Part shown: positions 37,422 to 51,205 of the stretch, piece after piece
How positions within the stretch are numbered: position 1 is the first letter of the stretch
How the letters are laid out: every line of letters begins with the position of its first letter
Assembly (NCBI GenBank): GCA_030620095.1
Contig: JAUTXW010000068.1
Location: 1-64,000, forward strand
Direction of reading: 5' to 3'
Length of the DNA: 64,000 bases
Source: Kuschelorhynchus macadamiae
Lineage: Eukaryota; Arthropoda; Insecta; Coleoptera; Curculionidae
Notes under the pieces: model-generated
Told to the model about the DNA's origin: nothing
The model's input: only the letters and a program-made list of their open reading frames with translations
Databases searched by the model: none
Position numbers and translations under genes: made by a program

Positions 37422-38595
37422 GTATTGTATTGTCATCGAGTAGTCACTTCCAATAACGAGAACTGTCTTTTACGTTTTATTTTATTTTGTACTTTTTAGC
37501 ATTCTTTTACGCATTCTGTATAAGACATTCGATTAGAGATCATAATATTGTATTGTATTGTATTGTCATCGGGTTTATGTATGTACACCAAATCTCAGTC
37601 AATTTCGATAACGGGAACTGCTTCAAAAGTTACTTTCCATATTTGAGCCAATCACACTAACATACTAACTGACTTACAAGTGAAATTAAATAAAAGCTTT
37701 TAAAAGCATGGAAGTATCGAAGTATGATGTTAGACGGTCATTTTAAGTACTTTCAACTGAAATACTAAATAAAAAAGCTATTCTACGTATAAACATTTTT
37801 ATTCTAGTATGTAAAAACATCGCCAGTTCTTTAAAATTTCACGGAAGGTTCTCACAGTGCGTGACTTCGATGGGTATAAAAATTGTAAATTCGCGTAGGG
37901 ATCAACTGTAGACCCATTGTACTTATTTCAGTCGCTTATAAGCAGTCACATTTTATTTTTTTTATGAAAATTAATTTTTTTCAAGTTAACATCCATTACT
38001 TCTGAAAACGGAAAATAAATAAGAAAATTATTTGAAAAACTTGCAAATTAAAATGTAATTACTTTGCCTTAATTCGAAACTAATTGCAACCAGCAGCGTT
38101 CAGGAAACAAACATCCCGTTTCGAATTGTGTCCCACATCGTAGCGGGTGAAAATGCAGCCGAATTACCAATATTTTCCCAGTAAATAAAAATACACAGTT
38201 CCAATTAAGAGGAATTGATAGCTCTCCCTCAGATATCAGCGATGTAGTCGGGTCCGTAAGGCGAAAGCAGCAAGAGCTTTGTGCTTTTAACACTGGCGCT
38301 GACGTGTTGCCCATCCTGTAGGCCTCTGTGGACTTTGTACCGTGCGTTTAAATTCAGTGTAGACGACGTGCATAAAATGCCGATTTTTATCGAAAAGGAA
38401 CTAAATTATTTCAATTTAAATTTTGGGATTAGGGCTAGATTATAATTGGCCTTATGTCTAGCGTTTTAGTTACGGAAAGTGGTAATGTTTCAGTAATAAT
38501 AGCTGTAATACATTTATTATAATATTTATTGGGGTATCAAAGGATAACCAAGCTTTGATATTAATACTTGTGCTAATATGTTCTCTTCGTCTACG

Positions 38596-38596
<1 letters not shown>
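37091..38596. repeat. Large inverted repeat, left arm
   Basis: About 1.5 kb, nearly the complement of 47571-49127. It begins in the mariner 3' part and ends at a (TA)n run. It includes short (TATTG)n stretches near 37421 and 37552 and an 81-codon frame on the minus strand (38069-38314). Confidence 0.85.
38069..38314 (-). other. 81-codon open frame conserved in both inverted arms
   Basis: It starts MGNTSAPVLKAQSSCCFR and matches the frame at 47859-48104 at most positions, with no gap or stop in either. It is not recognised as any family, and conservation may only reflect recent duplication. No promoter or splice site is evident. A coding role is unproven. Confidence 0.25.

Positions 38597-38649
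<53 letters not shown>
38597..38649. repeat. (TA)n microsatellite
   Basis: A TA run at the inner edge of the left arm. Confidence 0.9.
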
Positions 38650-38653
<4 letters not shown>

Positions 38654-40345
38654 ATTCTTACGCCATTACGGATGGAAAAATACATTGTGTTTTCATTCCG
38701 GGTGTACATTCCTTCACTACTGTCGTTCTGAAAAAAAACAGTTTTGCTGACTTTTCGCCAAAATTACATTTGGCATTTTCGAGGCTTTCTTTCTCGCGTC
38801 CGAATAGAGACTGAAGTGCTGGTGACTGCGACGCTTCCTTTTCATACCCCCATCAGGGACCGAAGGTTATATCTGCCCGGCTGTTGGTCGTTATTTATGT
38901 TTTCTGGATGGTGCTGTTGTGGTTGCGCTTGAATTTTTGCGATGTTAGATTTGTCGATTATTGTCTTCCATACTGTTGGTCGTTTTAATGATTCATCCCT
39001 TTTATCCAAATCACTTTGTTTTTTCAATTTCTATGGCATCTTGGATTATTCTGGTCTTATAATGCTCTATATTTGCAATTTCCCTACACCCATCGAAATT
39101 TATTTTATGGTCGGTTTCCTGATGATGTAGGAATAACGCTGAGGTTGTTTGTTTGTTTCTGATGCTGAGTTTATGCTCTTCCACTTTTGCTTATATTCGC
39201 CTGTTAGTTTGCCCCACGTACGACTTTTCACACTCCTTGCACGGAATGCTGTATACTCCGTGGTTTTCCAGTTTGATTATATCTTTTGGGTTTTCAACTA
39301 GTTTACCTATAGTTGTTTGTGGCTTGTGTATTGTTTGTATGTTGTGTTTCCTAAGAATTCTTCCAATTCTGTCTGTTGTGCCCTTTACATATGGTAAGAC
39401 TACTTGTAGCTTTCCCGGTTCATTATTTTTGTTGTTCGTTGTTGGGGAACTCTGTGCATTAATAGCTTTCTCTATGGTGCGATTTGTGTAGCCATTTTTC
39501 TTTATAGTCTTTCTGGATAGTACCTTAAGTTCGTTTTGTCTCGTCTGTGTTTCAGTTAATCGCACGGATTTGGATATTAGGGTATTTGCCACGCACCGCT
39601 TGAATTTTTGCTGGATGATGATGTGATTTTGCATTTAAATATCTGTCTGCATGTATTAGTTTTCTGTACAGGGTGTATTCGAAATGTCCGTAATGCAGTT
39701 TTGTGACCAAAACATCTAAAAATGGAAGTTTGTTGTTTTTCTCTAACCCTAGAGTAAATTGTATTCTGGGGTGGATTGAATTTACGTGAGTCAGAAATTT
39801 TTCGAGCTTTGTATGACCATGTTGCCATATGACAAATATGTCATCCACATAATGAATCCATAATTTGGGCTTTAAACTTGCTTTCTCAAGAGCTTCTTTC
39901 TCGAAGTATATTATAAATAAATTCGCGAATACTGGTGATAGCGAGGACCCATTGGAGCACCATCCATTTGTTTATACATTTACCCGTTGAATGAAAAAGA
40001 AATATTTTTAAGGCAATGCTCCGAGAGTTGTATTATGTGTGCCTGGAAATCCTCGTTCATAGCAATCTTGTCCAATGCTCCGTCGATGGGAATACTGGGA
40101 TATAACGATTTGACATCTAGGCTTGCTATGATATCGTCTTTTTCAAGAACGATGTCTCGTATAATTCGAGTGCTTTTTCTACAGCTGGTTGCTTGCTTCA
40201 GAAAGATATTTCCTCAGTTTTTGTAGCTGCGAAATAACATCACTAACAATAGGTCTGATGGGCGCCCCTGGTTTGTTTATTTTTGGTTAACCGTAGAGTT
40301 TAGGACATCTGCTCGACTTTTCCCGTGGTATAATTTTTTGTTTAA
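38650..40345 (-). pseudogene. Penelope-like element, family A, minus strand, 5'-truncated
   Basis: Read from 40345 down: EKSSRCPKLYG, an RPIVSDVISQLQKLRKYL block, RT motif 4 (SSLSPVFANLFIIYFEKEA), an intact YVDDIFVIWQHGHTKLEKF, the PFLDVLVTKLHYGHFEYTLY region, then GVYSIPCKECEKSYVGQTNRR, the GIY-YIG endonuclease, whose frame breaks at once after RRI. The C-terminal domain (38842-39130) reads DHKINFDGCREIANIEHYK and RRPTVWKTI-like text. The RT makes cDNA and the GIY-YIG domain nicks target DNA. This is the best-preserved family A catalytic box, but several stops remain. Confidence 0.85.
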
Positions 40346-40361
40346 TAAGTAACGGCCGCGC

Positions 40362-40447
<86 letters not shown>

Positions 40448-40460
40448 GTAACGGCCGCGC

Positions 40461-40514
<54 letters not shown>
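40340..40514. repeat. Two (TA)n runs each led by the same 24 bp
   Basis: TTAATAAGTAACGGCCGCGC followed by AGA occurs at about 40341 and 40441, each time leading into (TA)n (40364-40441 and 40464-40514). A duplication whose unit includes the microsatellite is the simplest reading. Confidence 0.8.
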
Positions 40515-40517
<3 letters not shown>

Positions 40518-40570
40518 CGTGTCCTGAGGAACTAGATTCCTCAAAACTTCCTGTTGTTACTAGTCTTAAT

Positions 40571-41152
40571 ATGGTTCTAATTAATATTGCTTCTCTAAGA
40601 AATAAAACTGACGAGTTGTACCTATTTCTGGAAGAATTGGAGTTCCCCCAACTTGTTGCAATTACTGAGTACTGGCTGAATCTAAACGAACCCTTTTATA
40701 TTGAGAGGTATACCACAATAGCTAGATATGACAGAAAAAATTCATCTCATGGGGGAACACTGATTCTGTCCCTAAATGGAGATTTCATGTCGGTATCTAA
40801 ATATGAACATTTGTTAGCAGATAGCTCTTTTGAATTCTCTATGGTATATAATCAAAACCTTGATCTTTATGTAATTCGTATTTATAGATCACCAAACTCT
40901 GATGTACACTCATTTTTAAATAGCCTGGTAAGTTTGCTAGACAGTCTACCGATTAAAGGTAAAAAAATTCTATGCGGGGACTTTAATATTGACTATGCTG
41001 CTATTTGTGCCATCCAAAAATATCTAATTTCTATATTCGACTCTTTCGGTCTTTCAATGCATGTATCCTCGCCAACTAGAATTTCAAAAAACTCTTCTTC
41101 TATCATCGATTACATGGCGTCTGATTTTTCTCCATCAGAGGTGCATTCATAG
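40571..41152 (+). pseudogene. Non-LTR ORF2: APE endonuclease
   Basis: A 193-codon frame with NIASLRNKTDELYLFLEELE (N of the first motif), AITEYWLN (catalytic E), IYRSPNS, CGDFNIDY (D and N) and SSPTRISKNSSSIIDYM. The order is that of AP endonuclease domains in CR1/Jockey elements, which nick target DNA for priming. The final SDH motif lies just after the stop at 41150 (YNSGLSDHEAVI), so a nonsense change interrupts the domain. Confidence 0.85.
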
Positions 41153-41649
41153 GTCTATAACTCAGGTCTTTCCGATCACGAGGCGGTAATTTCCAGGTTT
41201 AGTTTACCTATTAGGTCCTTACCAAGATCTCGCCATCGGGGCAGAATTTTCTCGGCCGCAAATTTCTCAGTATTTCATAATATTTGCTTTAACACCGATT
41301 GGAATTTTGAATCTGATAATGTCAACACAAACTTCAGAACTTTTTTAAATAAAACTTTAAGTGCTTTTAACAAGTCCTTCCCGCTTAAGAATATCAAACC
41401 TAAGCGTCATAAACCGTGGACCACGAAAGGAATACGAATTTCTGCTAAAAATATGCGCTCGCTCTCATATATAAAAAAATCACCGACTCCTTTATTATTC
41501 TCGACTATAGGAGGATCTACACTACTCTTATTAAGTCAGCAAAAAAATTACACTACCGAAAACGTCTAACAAACTCAAATAACGTTTCAAAAGAAACCTG
41601 GTCCATCATCAATAACCTCAGAAACAAATCAAACCCTGTGACTTAGATC

Positions 41650-43310
41650 TTGCCAGGGGCTAATGACCTAAATGATTATTTTATTAATGTAAGCAAAAAT
41701 GTTACCTCTAATATCTCGCCAAGTTTGGACCCTCTTTCGTTTCTCCCTCCTTCAAAAAATTTAGCTGATAGCTTTTTCTTAAGTCCCGTTAGCAACACTG
41801 AACTATTGAAGGTAATAAATAATATCAAAAGTAAATCTTCGTGTAGCACTGATGGCCTATCAATTAGAATATTCCTGAACTTGCCACTCCCAATCATAGA
41901 GGCCCTTACAACATTAATAAATGAGTCCTTTATAAAAGGTGTATTCCCTGATTGCCTTAAAACAGCTATAATTATTCCACTTCATAAAGGCGGCGAAAAA
42001 CTAACTCTTGCAATTATCGCCCAATTGCACTACTACCAGTGCTTTCAAAAATCATCGAAAGGCTACTGAAGAATCGTCTTATGCCATTTCTCCTGAAACA
42101 TCAGATAATATCCCCGGAGCAGTTCGGATTTCTACCCAACAAGTGCACCAGCGACGCCATGTTCACGTTGCTTAGAGGCGTCTACTTATCTCTCAATAAC
42201 AACCACCCCCAACTGCCTCAGTTTTTTGTGACTATGCGAAAGCCTTTGATTGTGTTAGTCATGAAATTCTGATAAACAAACTAAATTTTTATGGAATTCG
42301 TGGTACTTCTTTAAATTGGTTCAAATCTTATCTTGGGAAAAGGCAACAACTTGTAAGGGCTAATGGTTCCGATTCTGATTGTAAGTTGATTACAAGTGGA
42401 GTCCCACAAGGTTCAGTCTTGGGACCTATTCTTTTTTTGTTATACATTAATGATATCACGAACCTTAAAATTAATGGAAGAATTTCCCTTTTTGCTGACG
42501 ACACAAGCATAACTTGGAGTGATTTTGATACAACATCTTTACACTCTAGTATCTCCAAAGACTTGGTTATAATTAAGGCTTGGTCTGATTCCAATATGCT
42601 TTGTTTTAATGTCGATAAAACGGTGGCGTTATCTTATAAGGGAACTTTACAACCACTTCAGGTACATAACAGCAATATTGAAAACGTAGAGTCGGTTAAA
42701 TTCCTGGGTTTAAATATAAATAACAACCTAAACGTCTAACTGGTCTAATCATATTGACACCTTAACTAAAAAACTTTCTACCGCCTGCTTCGCCATTCGA
42801 TCAGTTTCAAAAGAACTAGACGTTCCTTCTGCCAGACTTACTTATTTCTCTTTATTTGAATCCCACCTCCGCTATGGCCTTCCCTTTTGGGGCTGCTGTA
42901 CCACCGAGCAATTTCGTAGTATTTTTATGCTTCAAAAGAGAGCCATTCGTTATTTGTTAGGTCTAAATAATAGAGCTCACTGCCAATACTATTTCAAAAA
43001 ACATGAAATATTAACACTTCCTGCATTATTTATTTTGGAAACGGTATGTTTGCTGAGAAAACATATAAACACCCTCCCAGAAAGGCCACAACATGTATAC
43101 CCTACTAGAAACTCTAGGCATGATATATATCTTCCCATTCCTTCCTCAGAATTAATAAAAAAATCAATTACTTACAACGCCATAAAACTTTACAACAATC
43201 TGCCAGTACATTTAAAATCTATCTCTACGCTTGCACAATTTCGAAAAAACACCAAAGCATACCTCATTGAGAGACCATTTTACAGCGTTAATGATTTTTA
43301 CAGCGAGTAA
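41650..43310 (+). pseudogene. Non-LTR ORF2: reverse transcriptase and C-terminal part
   Basis: Blocks in three frames: SSCSTDGLSIRIFLNLPLPI, NYRPIALLPVLSKIIERLLK-like text across a shift at 42010-42060, QFGFLPNKCTSDAMFTLL, then GVPQGSVLGPILFLLYINDI and FADDTSITWSDFD, with the catalytic FADD intact, and FLGLNINNN. The C-terminal frame, 42927-43310, reads LQKRAIRYLLGLNNRAHCQYYF and NLPVHLKSISTLAQFRK. Shifts near 42010, 42230 and 42739 disable it. Confidence 0.85.
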
Positions 43311-43878
43311 GTCTCTTTAAATTGTCACAAAATTCGCTTGTTTACTTAAATCTTTTGTGAGTCATGTCCTAACTCGTAGCATAGAATTTTGAAAATCATC
43401 ATATAGAGAAAAGAACTGTCGAACATTCACTTAAAACTTAATTATTTTTGTTAGGTATTGGATTAATAACAAAATTTAATTCTTTTTTGTATACTACATT
43501 CTACACTAGTTCATTATACCTTCTGTTTAACATCACAATTATTTGTATAACTATAATAACATAGAGTTTAAGGTCGCATAGTTGCAATTTTGATTTCAAT
43601 GTCATCGAAATTATTCACCTCGTACATGTGTGTTTGTTTACTTTTATAAGATTATTAGGATTCATTAACTGTTTTGCGGCAATGTTATGTTATATTCTAA
43701 CGTGTGTTTTACGATTTGATAAAATGATAACTTACATTTTTAAAAAGCATTGACCTATCGAAATTCTTTTCGATTAATGTTTTGATATGTCTTATTTTAG
43801 GTATATTTTGCTTTGTCCATAAAATTGTAAAATTTTTCTGCGGCAATAAAGCATACTTTTGTTGTTGTTGTTGTTGTT

Positions 43879-43880
<2 letters not shown>

Positions 43881-43917
<37 letters not shown>
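43881..43917. repeat. (TA)n microsatellite
   Basis: TA run directly after the (GTT)n tail of the non-LTR element. Confidence 0.9.
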
Positions 43918-43920
<3 letters not shown>

Positions 43921-43927
43921 TACTAAA

Positions 43928-44046
43928 TACATGTTGATTATTTATTTATATTTGAATGATAGTAAATTAGTGGTTTGCCAGGCAACTCATGGCACAGTTT
44001 TAGGTAAAAAGGTGTTCTTATCGTAGTACGTTTTTTTTTTGAGGAA
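43928..44046 (-). repeat. Inverted partial copy of PLE family B end
   Basis: About 119 bp complementary to 46990-47110, the 3' untranslated part and start of the right pseudo-LTR. It faces the complete element across a TA run. Confidence 0.8.

Positions 44047-44048
<2 letters not shown>

Positions 44049-44106
<58 letters not shown>
44049..44106. repeat. (TA)n microsatellite
   Basis: TA run between the inverted scrap and the PLE family B pseudo-LTR; the flanks can form a large hairpin. Confidence 0.9.
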
Positions 44107-44109
<3 letters not shown>

Positions 44110-44425
44110 TTCAAATATAAATAAATAATCAACATGTATTTTTCGAGGTATGTAACCTTAGTTTATTAATTTTGTAATAATTATTGTCAATAGTTTAAAA
44201 TTTTAAATCAGTTTTAGAAAAATTGTAAATGTCATTTTATAATTAGACCACTAAATGTTTTTTAAATTAATTGTAGATAGGTAAGGAAAGCCATATATAC
44301 AAAAAAAAAATAAAGGAACGAGCAATTTTTGAGAAAGCCTACTATGATAGGCGAAACGTCAAGTTAATCCCATTGTTTGATTTTGCAAATAAACCTATAC
44401 CCAAGAAAGAAGTCCAATTAATATA
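44107..44425 (+). repeat. Left pseudo-LTR of PLE family B
   Basis: Starts TATCATTCAAATATAAATAA and ends AAGAAAGTCCAATTAATATAT-like text. The right copy lacks a roughly 40 bp part of this one near 44205-44250. Confidence 0.8.
44324..44365 (+). ncRNA. Hammerhead-like motif, left pseudo-LTR
   Basis: Helix I pairs AATTT (44324-44328) with AAGTT (44361-44365). The first core strand is TTGAGAA in place of CTGANGA. Helix II is GCCTA/TAGGC with loop CTATGA. GAA and a minimal A-CG-T helix III follow, with cleavage base C at 44360. Positions C3 and G8, which pair in the active centre, are U and A here, a matched change. One extra A precedes helix II. Activity is uncertain. Confidence 0.5.
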
Positions 44426-44456
44426 TACCGGGTTTAAGAAACAAATTGGATAATAA

Positions 44457-46883
44457 TATATACAAGGGTACCGAACTGTATTTCACTGATATGACGTTCC
44501 TTCAAGAAATTGAAACAATTTATGGATTTTTATGGTCCGATATACTTAAAGAAATATCTAGCACAAACACGAAATTAGTAAAGTAAAAAAATAGAAGAAT
44601 TTTCCTATTAAGAAGCAAACATACAGGCGTCTCGCCAACTTTTTTAAATTTCAATGTTTCCCACATTGTATTCACAGGTACGTACCTCGAAAATAAATTT
44701 AATGATATTATAAATAGCACAAAGGTAAAAATTTTAAATCTGTGTATAACTGAAACAACGAAAGTTATAAATAAATTAAATAATCTCCTTCAACAAAAAA
44801 TTAACGCAGTTAAATCAATAATTCCAATTGAGGTTTTTAATAAATTCATGAGGTTTGAAAACATTAAATATGAAAAAATATTCAATTCTATTAAACAAAA
44901 AATAAAAATAAACTTTCTAAATTAATATCGGTCACTGAAAAAAATGACATACAAATACATACATCCTCATGGTTAGACAACATCTCTAACACAGATATTC
45001 CTAACGATGACGCAGAAGTTCTTGCTTTAGGCGAAAACTTCTCGCTTTCTGTTCAGAACGAAAAAAGCTTACATTTAATAGAATATATATCCTGCGTAGA
45101 AACAGCTATACAAGATAAACCAAATGAAATAAAAGATAGTATAAGGTCAGAGAAATATAATTACCAATCATAAAATAAAAATTAAACATAAAAAAAATAA
45201 AATTACCAATTTTCAAAAACGAATACAGAAACAACATAATAAAACAAGGCAGTTCATTAAAGATAATCCTCAAATAACCATACTTAAACCAGATAAATAC
45301 TGATTATGACACAAAAATGAATCAGCTCTTAAAATATACCAGTACCTATAAACTTTTAAAGAATGACCCAACTAACATCTTTCAAAACAAAACTAACACT
45401 TTTGTAAAAAAACTCTTATACAAAAATCTATTAACTGACGCGGAAGCTAAAAATTTGTCAATTCATAATGCAGTCACACCTAAAATATATGGCCTACCCA
45501 AATTGCATAAACCCAACATTCCCCTCAGGCCTATAGTTTCATGTATTCAATCTCCTTTCTACAAGCTCTCAAAGTATTTGTCAAAATGTTTGTCAAATAT
45601 CACAGGTAAAAACACTTATTACATAAAAGACTCATTTACATTTAAACATTTTCTAGATACAGTAACAATACCACCAAATTCAAAGTTAATATCACTAGAT
45701 GTAATTTCTTTGTATGCTAATATACCAAATGAACTCATAGTTAGTGCAATAAAAGTCAAATGGAATATTTTAAAAAAAAATTTACAACTCTAACTCAGCC
45801 TGAATTCTTAGAAGCCTTACATCTTATAATGTCAAATAATTATTTTCAATACAAAAACCAATTTTATCAACAACTTGATGGATGTGCTATGGGCTCACCT
45901 ATTTCCTCTACAATCGCACAAATAGTTATGGAATACCTAGAAGAGGAAGTTCTTGAAAAATTGAATTTTAATATTACTTTTTTTAAGAGATATGTGGATG
46001 ATTGTTTAGCATCAGTTCCAGAAAATAAAATAGAAGAACTATTTTTCGCATTCAATATATTCCATCCGAAACTTCAGTTCACTCGTGAAGTTGAATCAGA
46101 AAACGAAATAAATTTTCTCGACCTTGCTATAATAAGACAAAAAGAAAATAATTTAAAAACTAAATGGTTTACAAAAGAAACTTGGTCTGGACGATATCTT
46201 AATTTCAATTCCCACCATCCATACAAACAAAAAAGAAGTGTTGTGATTGATCTAGTTGACCGTGCTATATCTTTAACATCACCAGAATACCGTCCTGAAG
46301 CCCTTAATAAAGTTAAAGAGATCTTGAATGCAAATCATTTCCCAGAAAAACTGATAAAAAAAATTATCAAACAAAGGACGTACATATATTATAACAATCA
46401 TAACGAAAACGTAAGACAAGATAATACGCAAAAAAAATATATTGCAATGCCATACACATCTCAATTATCTGAAAAATTAAAACATATCTTAGGAAAATAT
46501 AACATAATTGTGTGTCATAAAGCCCAGAACCTGATAGGCTCCCTATTTACAAAATTAAAAACTAAAATCCCCAAAAATAAAAAATTCAATCTCGTATATG
46601 AAATTCCTTGTTTAAACTGCCCAATGGTATGACAACCCAACTTTTAGAAAATAGAATAAAAGGGCATAAGTTTACAAAGAATGCATCCACTGCATTACAC
46701 AAACATGAAAAAAGCACCAAACACGAATTTAATTTTTCTGAAACCAAAATCATTGATGAAGAAAACCTGTATCAGAAATTAATTATCAAAGAAATGATTC
46801 ACATAAAAAAAGAAAAAAATGCAGTAAATGACAAACAAGACATAAAAAATTTAAGTCAAATATACCACAATTTGATAATTTAG
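44457..46883 (+). pseudogene. PLE family B RT-endonuclease polyprotein, broken
   Basis: The N-terminal part (44457-45316) is in several frames. From 45317: VTPKIYGLPKLHKPNIPLRP (RT motifs 1-2) and KLISLDVISLYANIP (palm aspartate). After a shift near 45770 come LDGCAMGSPISSTIAQIVMEYL and KRYVDDCLASVPENK, with YVDD intact, then NFLDLAIIRQKENNLKTKWF. The endonuclease follows as NLVYEIPCLNC, but the YVG half is lost by a small deletion near 46625; HEKSTKHEFNFSETKIID and KKEKNAVNDKQDIKNLSQIY complete it. Function: RNA-templated DNA synthesis and target nicking. Not functional as it stands. Confidence 0.85.
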
Positions 46884-47077
46884 TACCGTTTTAACTTCGT
46901 CTAAGCCATTATTTTTAAAATCATCATTGTGAACGTCTGATTCTACTCTAAGGTTTAAATTAAAAAATAGCAAAAAATTATCTTTAAATTCCTCAAAAAA
47001 AAGGTACTACGATAAGAACACCTTTTTACCTAAAACTGTGCCATGAGTTGCCTGGCAAACCACTAACTTGATACCTA

Positions 47078-49127
<2,050 letters not shown>

Positions 49128-49589
49128 AAGTTTCATTTTCGTGAAGATAAATAAGTAGAGTAACAAAGTATGTTTCACCATAAAATATCGACCATAACCT
49201 CAAACCTTAGAATGCCGCTCGTTTTCTGGGTGTTGGCTGGCATAGTGTGTGACGTCACGTAAGCGCGCAGATGTGTTGTGTTGAACATGCGCATAGTGAT
49301 TGGGGGGCGCCAAGCTGTTCGTAGGTGGTTTGTAGGGGGGCGCAGGCCCACTCCCGCGATGCCGCGCCCCGGGGGCCCCGCACCCTGGGGCCCCGCGCCG
49401 CAGGCGCCTGCAACGCTGGATCCCCGCGTCCCCGCACTCTGGGGCCCCCGCGGCGCTGGCGTACGGGCACCTGCAACGCCGGATCTTTGGGCGCGCGCGC
49501 GCCCCCTGGGTGAAGGGGGTGATGGTTGTTGGTTGTAGATATTTTGTTTGAAGGATATGGGGGTGTGGATAAAAATAATTTTATGGTTT
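49128..49589. other. Polinton left terminal region with GC-rich island
   Basis: It should hold the terminal inverted repeat, but the other end is not in the window. From about 49300 to 49515 the sequence is strongly GC-rich, unlike everything else here. Within it, GCAC(C/T)CTGGGGCCCC and CTGCAACGC(T/C)GGATC occur twice, about 54 bp apart. Open frames inside the island are GC artefacts and not supported as genes. Confidence 0.55.
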
Positions 49590-50072
49590 TTAGTTTTTAT
49601 TAAAGATTAATGTACACTGGCTCTTATATATTTGATGAATTAAATTAAGTATTAAAAGTATGCATGAAACAGTAACAAACCATAATAATGTTATAGCAGT
49701 ATCATTATTCTCGGTGAAATTTGTTGTTGCCGTGCTGTTTTCGGTATAGGTTGTATTTTTTGGTTCGTGTAAAACTAGGAACATCCAATCAGATGTGTCT
49801 CCATATGATCTGTTATGGAAGATAAATCGTAGTTTATATTTGATTACATTTAGGTAAAAATTATTTGGAATCTGATACTGAAATAGATATCCATGATATG
49901 TTGTTGTGTGATTAAAAGTCAATCTGTTCCATTTGGAGGGCCAACTGTCATTTTTAAATCCATCATCGTCTATACAAATAAATCCTTCCTCAACACCCGT
50001 GGGAACATTAAAGTAAATGGTGTTTTGTAGAAGGGCGCAAAAAATAATGAAGTTACTCGCTAGGAAAGCCAT
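49590..50072 (-). CDS. Putative single-pass membrane glycoprotein of the Polinton
   Basis: 160 residues from the ATG at 50072. A hydrophobic N-terminus (about residues 1-20, ASNFIIFCALLQNTIYF) looks like a signal peptide. A second hydrophobic segment near residues 127-147 (ITLLWFVTVSCILLILNLIH) looks like a membrane anchor, with a short basic tail. The ectodomain has seven N-glycosylation sequons (NDS, NHT, NRS, NTT, NST, NFT, NDT). No family recognised. By build it could be a cell-surface or envelope-type protein. It is transcribed away from the rest of the plus block. Confidence 0.65.
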   Translation of the reverse strand: MAFLASNFIIFCALLQNTIYFNVPTGVEEGFICIDDDGFKNDSWPSKWNRLTFNHTTTYHGYLFQYQIPNNFYLNVIKYKLRFIFHNRSYGDTSDWMFLVLHEPKNTTYTENSTATTNFTENNDTAITLLWFVTVSCILLILNLIHQIYKSQCTLIFNKN

Positions 50073-50287
50073 ACTGAAATGAATATAGTTATATGGGGGG
50101 CAAACAGTTTTATCCCTACATAAGTGAACAAAGAAAGGTTTTTTACATGATATTTCTAAATATTGATTGAATATAGAGAGTGGGGGAAACTTAGTTTTAA
50201 GTGTAATGAGACACTCTACTTTGAGTAATAGTTGAATGGAAGTTGTGAAGTGCGGGAGGGTGCACTACCAGCTGAAAATATAAAAAT

Positions 50288-50728
50288 ATGAATTATTCCT
50301 GTAAAGTAAAAATTCAGTTAACCGACTATCGATTTGGTGAAGTGCATGAGCTGACGTCAAAATTGTTGAATTTAATTCCAAATAATGAAATTAGCATAAC
50401 AGACGTGCCAACAACTGTTAAGTATTTGGATATCGATGGATATGGTGATTATCCTAAAGAGCTAGGACCGGCGATGTGTTTTATAAAGTATGGTCCAAAT
50501 CAAAAATATGAGGCACATGCGATAGGTCCCGACGAAGACAAGATAAATATTCATTCTTATTATAATATGTATTATAACAGTGAAATTCGAATTAAATTTT
50601 GGTTTCCAAAAATTTGCGACTATGAATCCAGATGCCAAAATCCACATGTAATTAAGTTTAGCAAATTAAATGGAGCACGAAATTTGCCTAAGAAATATGT
50701 ACATGTAGGGGATGATGTAGTGGGCTAA
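50288..50728 (+). CDS. Polinton protein of unknown function, 146 aa
   Basis: An open frame from ATG at 50288 (MNYSCKVKIQLTDYRFGEVH) to TAA at 50728, followed by AATAAA-rich sequence. The composition is soluble and mixed alpha/beta, with no signal peptide or membrane segment. No catalytic motif was seen and the family is not recognised. A divergent promoter between 50073 and 50287 probably serves it and the membrane protein gene. Confidence 0.6.
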   Translation: MNYSCKVKIQLTDYRFGEVHELTSKLLNLIPNNEISITDVPTTVKYLDIDGYGDYPKELGPAMCFIKYGPNQKYEAHAIGPDEDKINIHSYYNMYYNSEIRIKFWFPKICDYESRCQNPHVIKFSKLNGARNLPKKYVHVGDDVVG

Positions 50729-51106
50729 AAAACATTGAATAAATATATGAGAATTTTGTTAAAAATTACTATTACAATAAATTATTAATATGCTAAGCGT
50801 GTTTTATTTTTATCGAAAACGTATGCAGTCATGCACTTGTGCATGTAATCAACACATGCAGGCTACCGCTATATCCGGATGCATTGGTTTGATAACAAAT
50901 AAAAATAGACGCGGGTTTGCGATTTCCCACCGCGTGATACCGCAATATCCTTAAAAAATTCACTGCTATTTGCAATATTTGCGCATTGATATGGAAAACA
51001 TTTAAATAATAAGTAATCCACAGCAGCTGAATTAGTGCTTCGTCTACGAGCGTTCAGACATCATCATATTCGCCCCTGCAGAACATCGCGCCGCAATTCT
51101 CTAAAT

Positions 51107-51205
51107 GTAAGTATATTTATTCGCTTAAGTCAGTTTTTTACTTATTTTTTATTTTACGCCTTTTATTGAATTGATGGTACGTATTTTTTTTTTTTTTTGA
51201 TATAG
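51107..51205 (+). other. Candidate intron with acceptor at the start codon
   Basis: Donor AAAT|GTAAGTATAT at 51107; acceptor after a long T tract, GATATAG|ATGG, at 51205. The 99-base intron would place a non-coding leader exon directly onto the ATG of the next gene. Confidence 0.55.

Larger units (their letters stand above)
40515..43879 (+). mobile_element. APE-type non-LTR retrotransposon (CR1/Jockey group), 5'-truncated
   Basis: It contains the endonuclease, reverse transcriptase and C-terminal region of ORF2 in order, and ends AATAAAGCATAC and a (GTT)n tail at 43857-43879. ORF1 and the 5' region are missing; the left edge is a TA run. Coding frames are broken in several places. Clade assignment needs a tree. 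Confidence 0.85.

Noticed and set aside
49255..49538. Overlapping frames rich in G, P, R and A
   Set aside because: They lie in the GC-rich island, where stops are rare on all frames. No motif was found.
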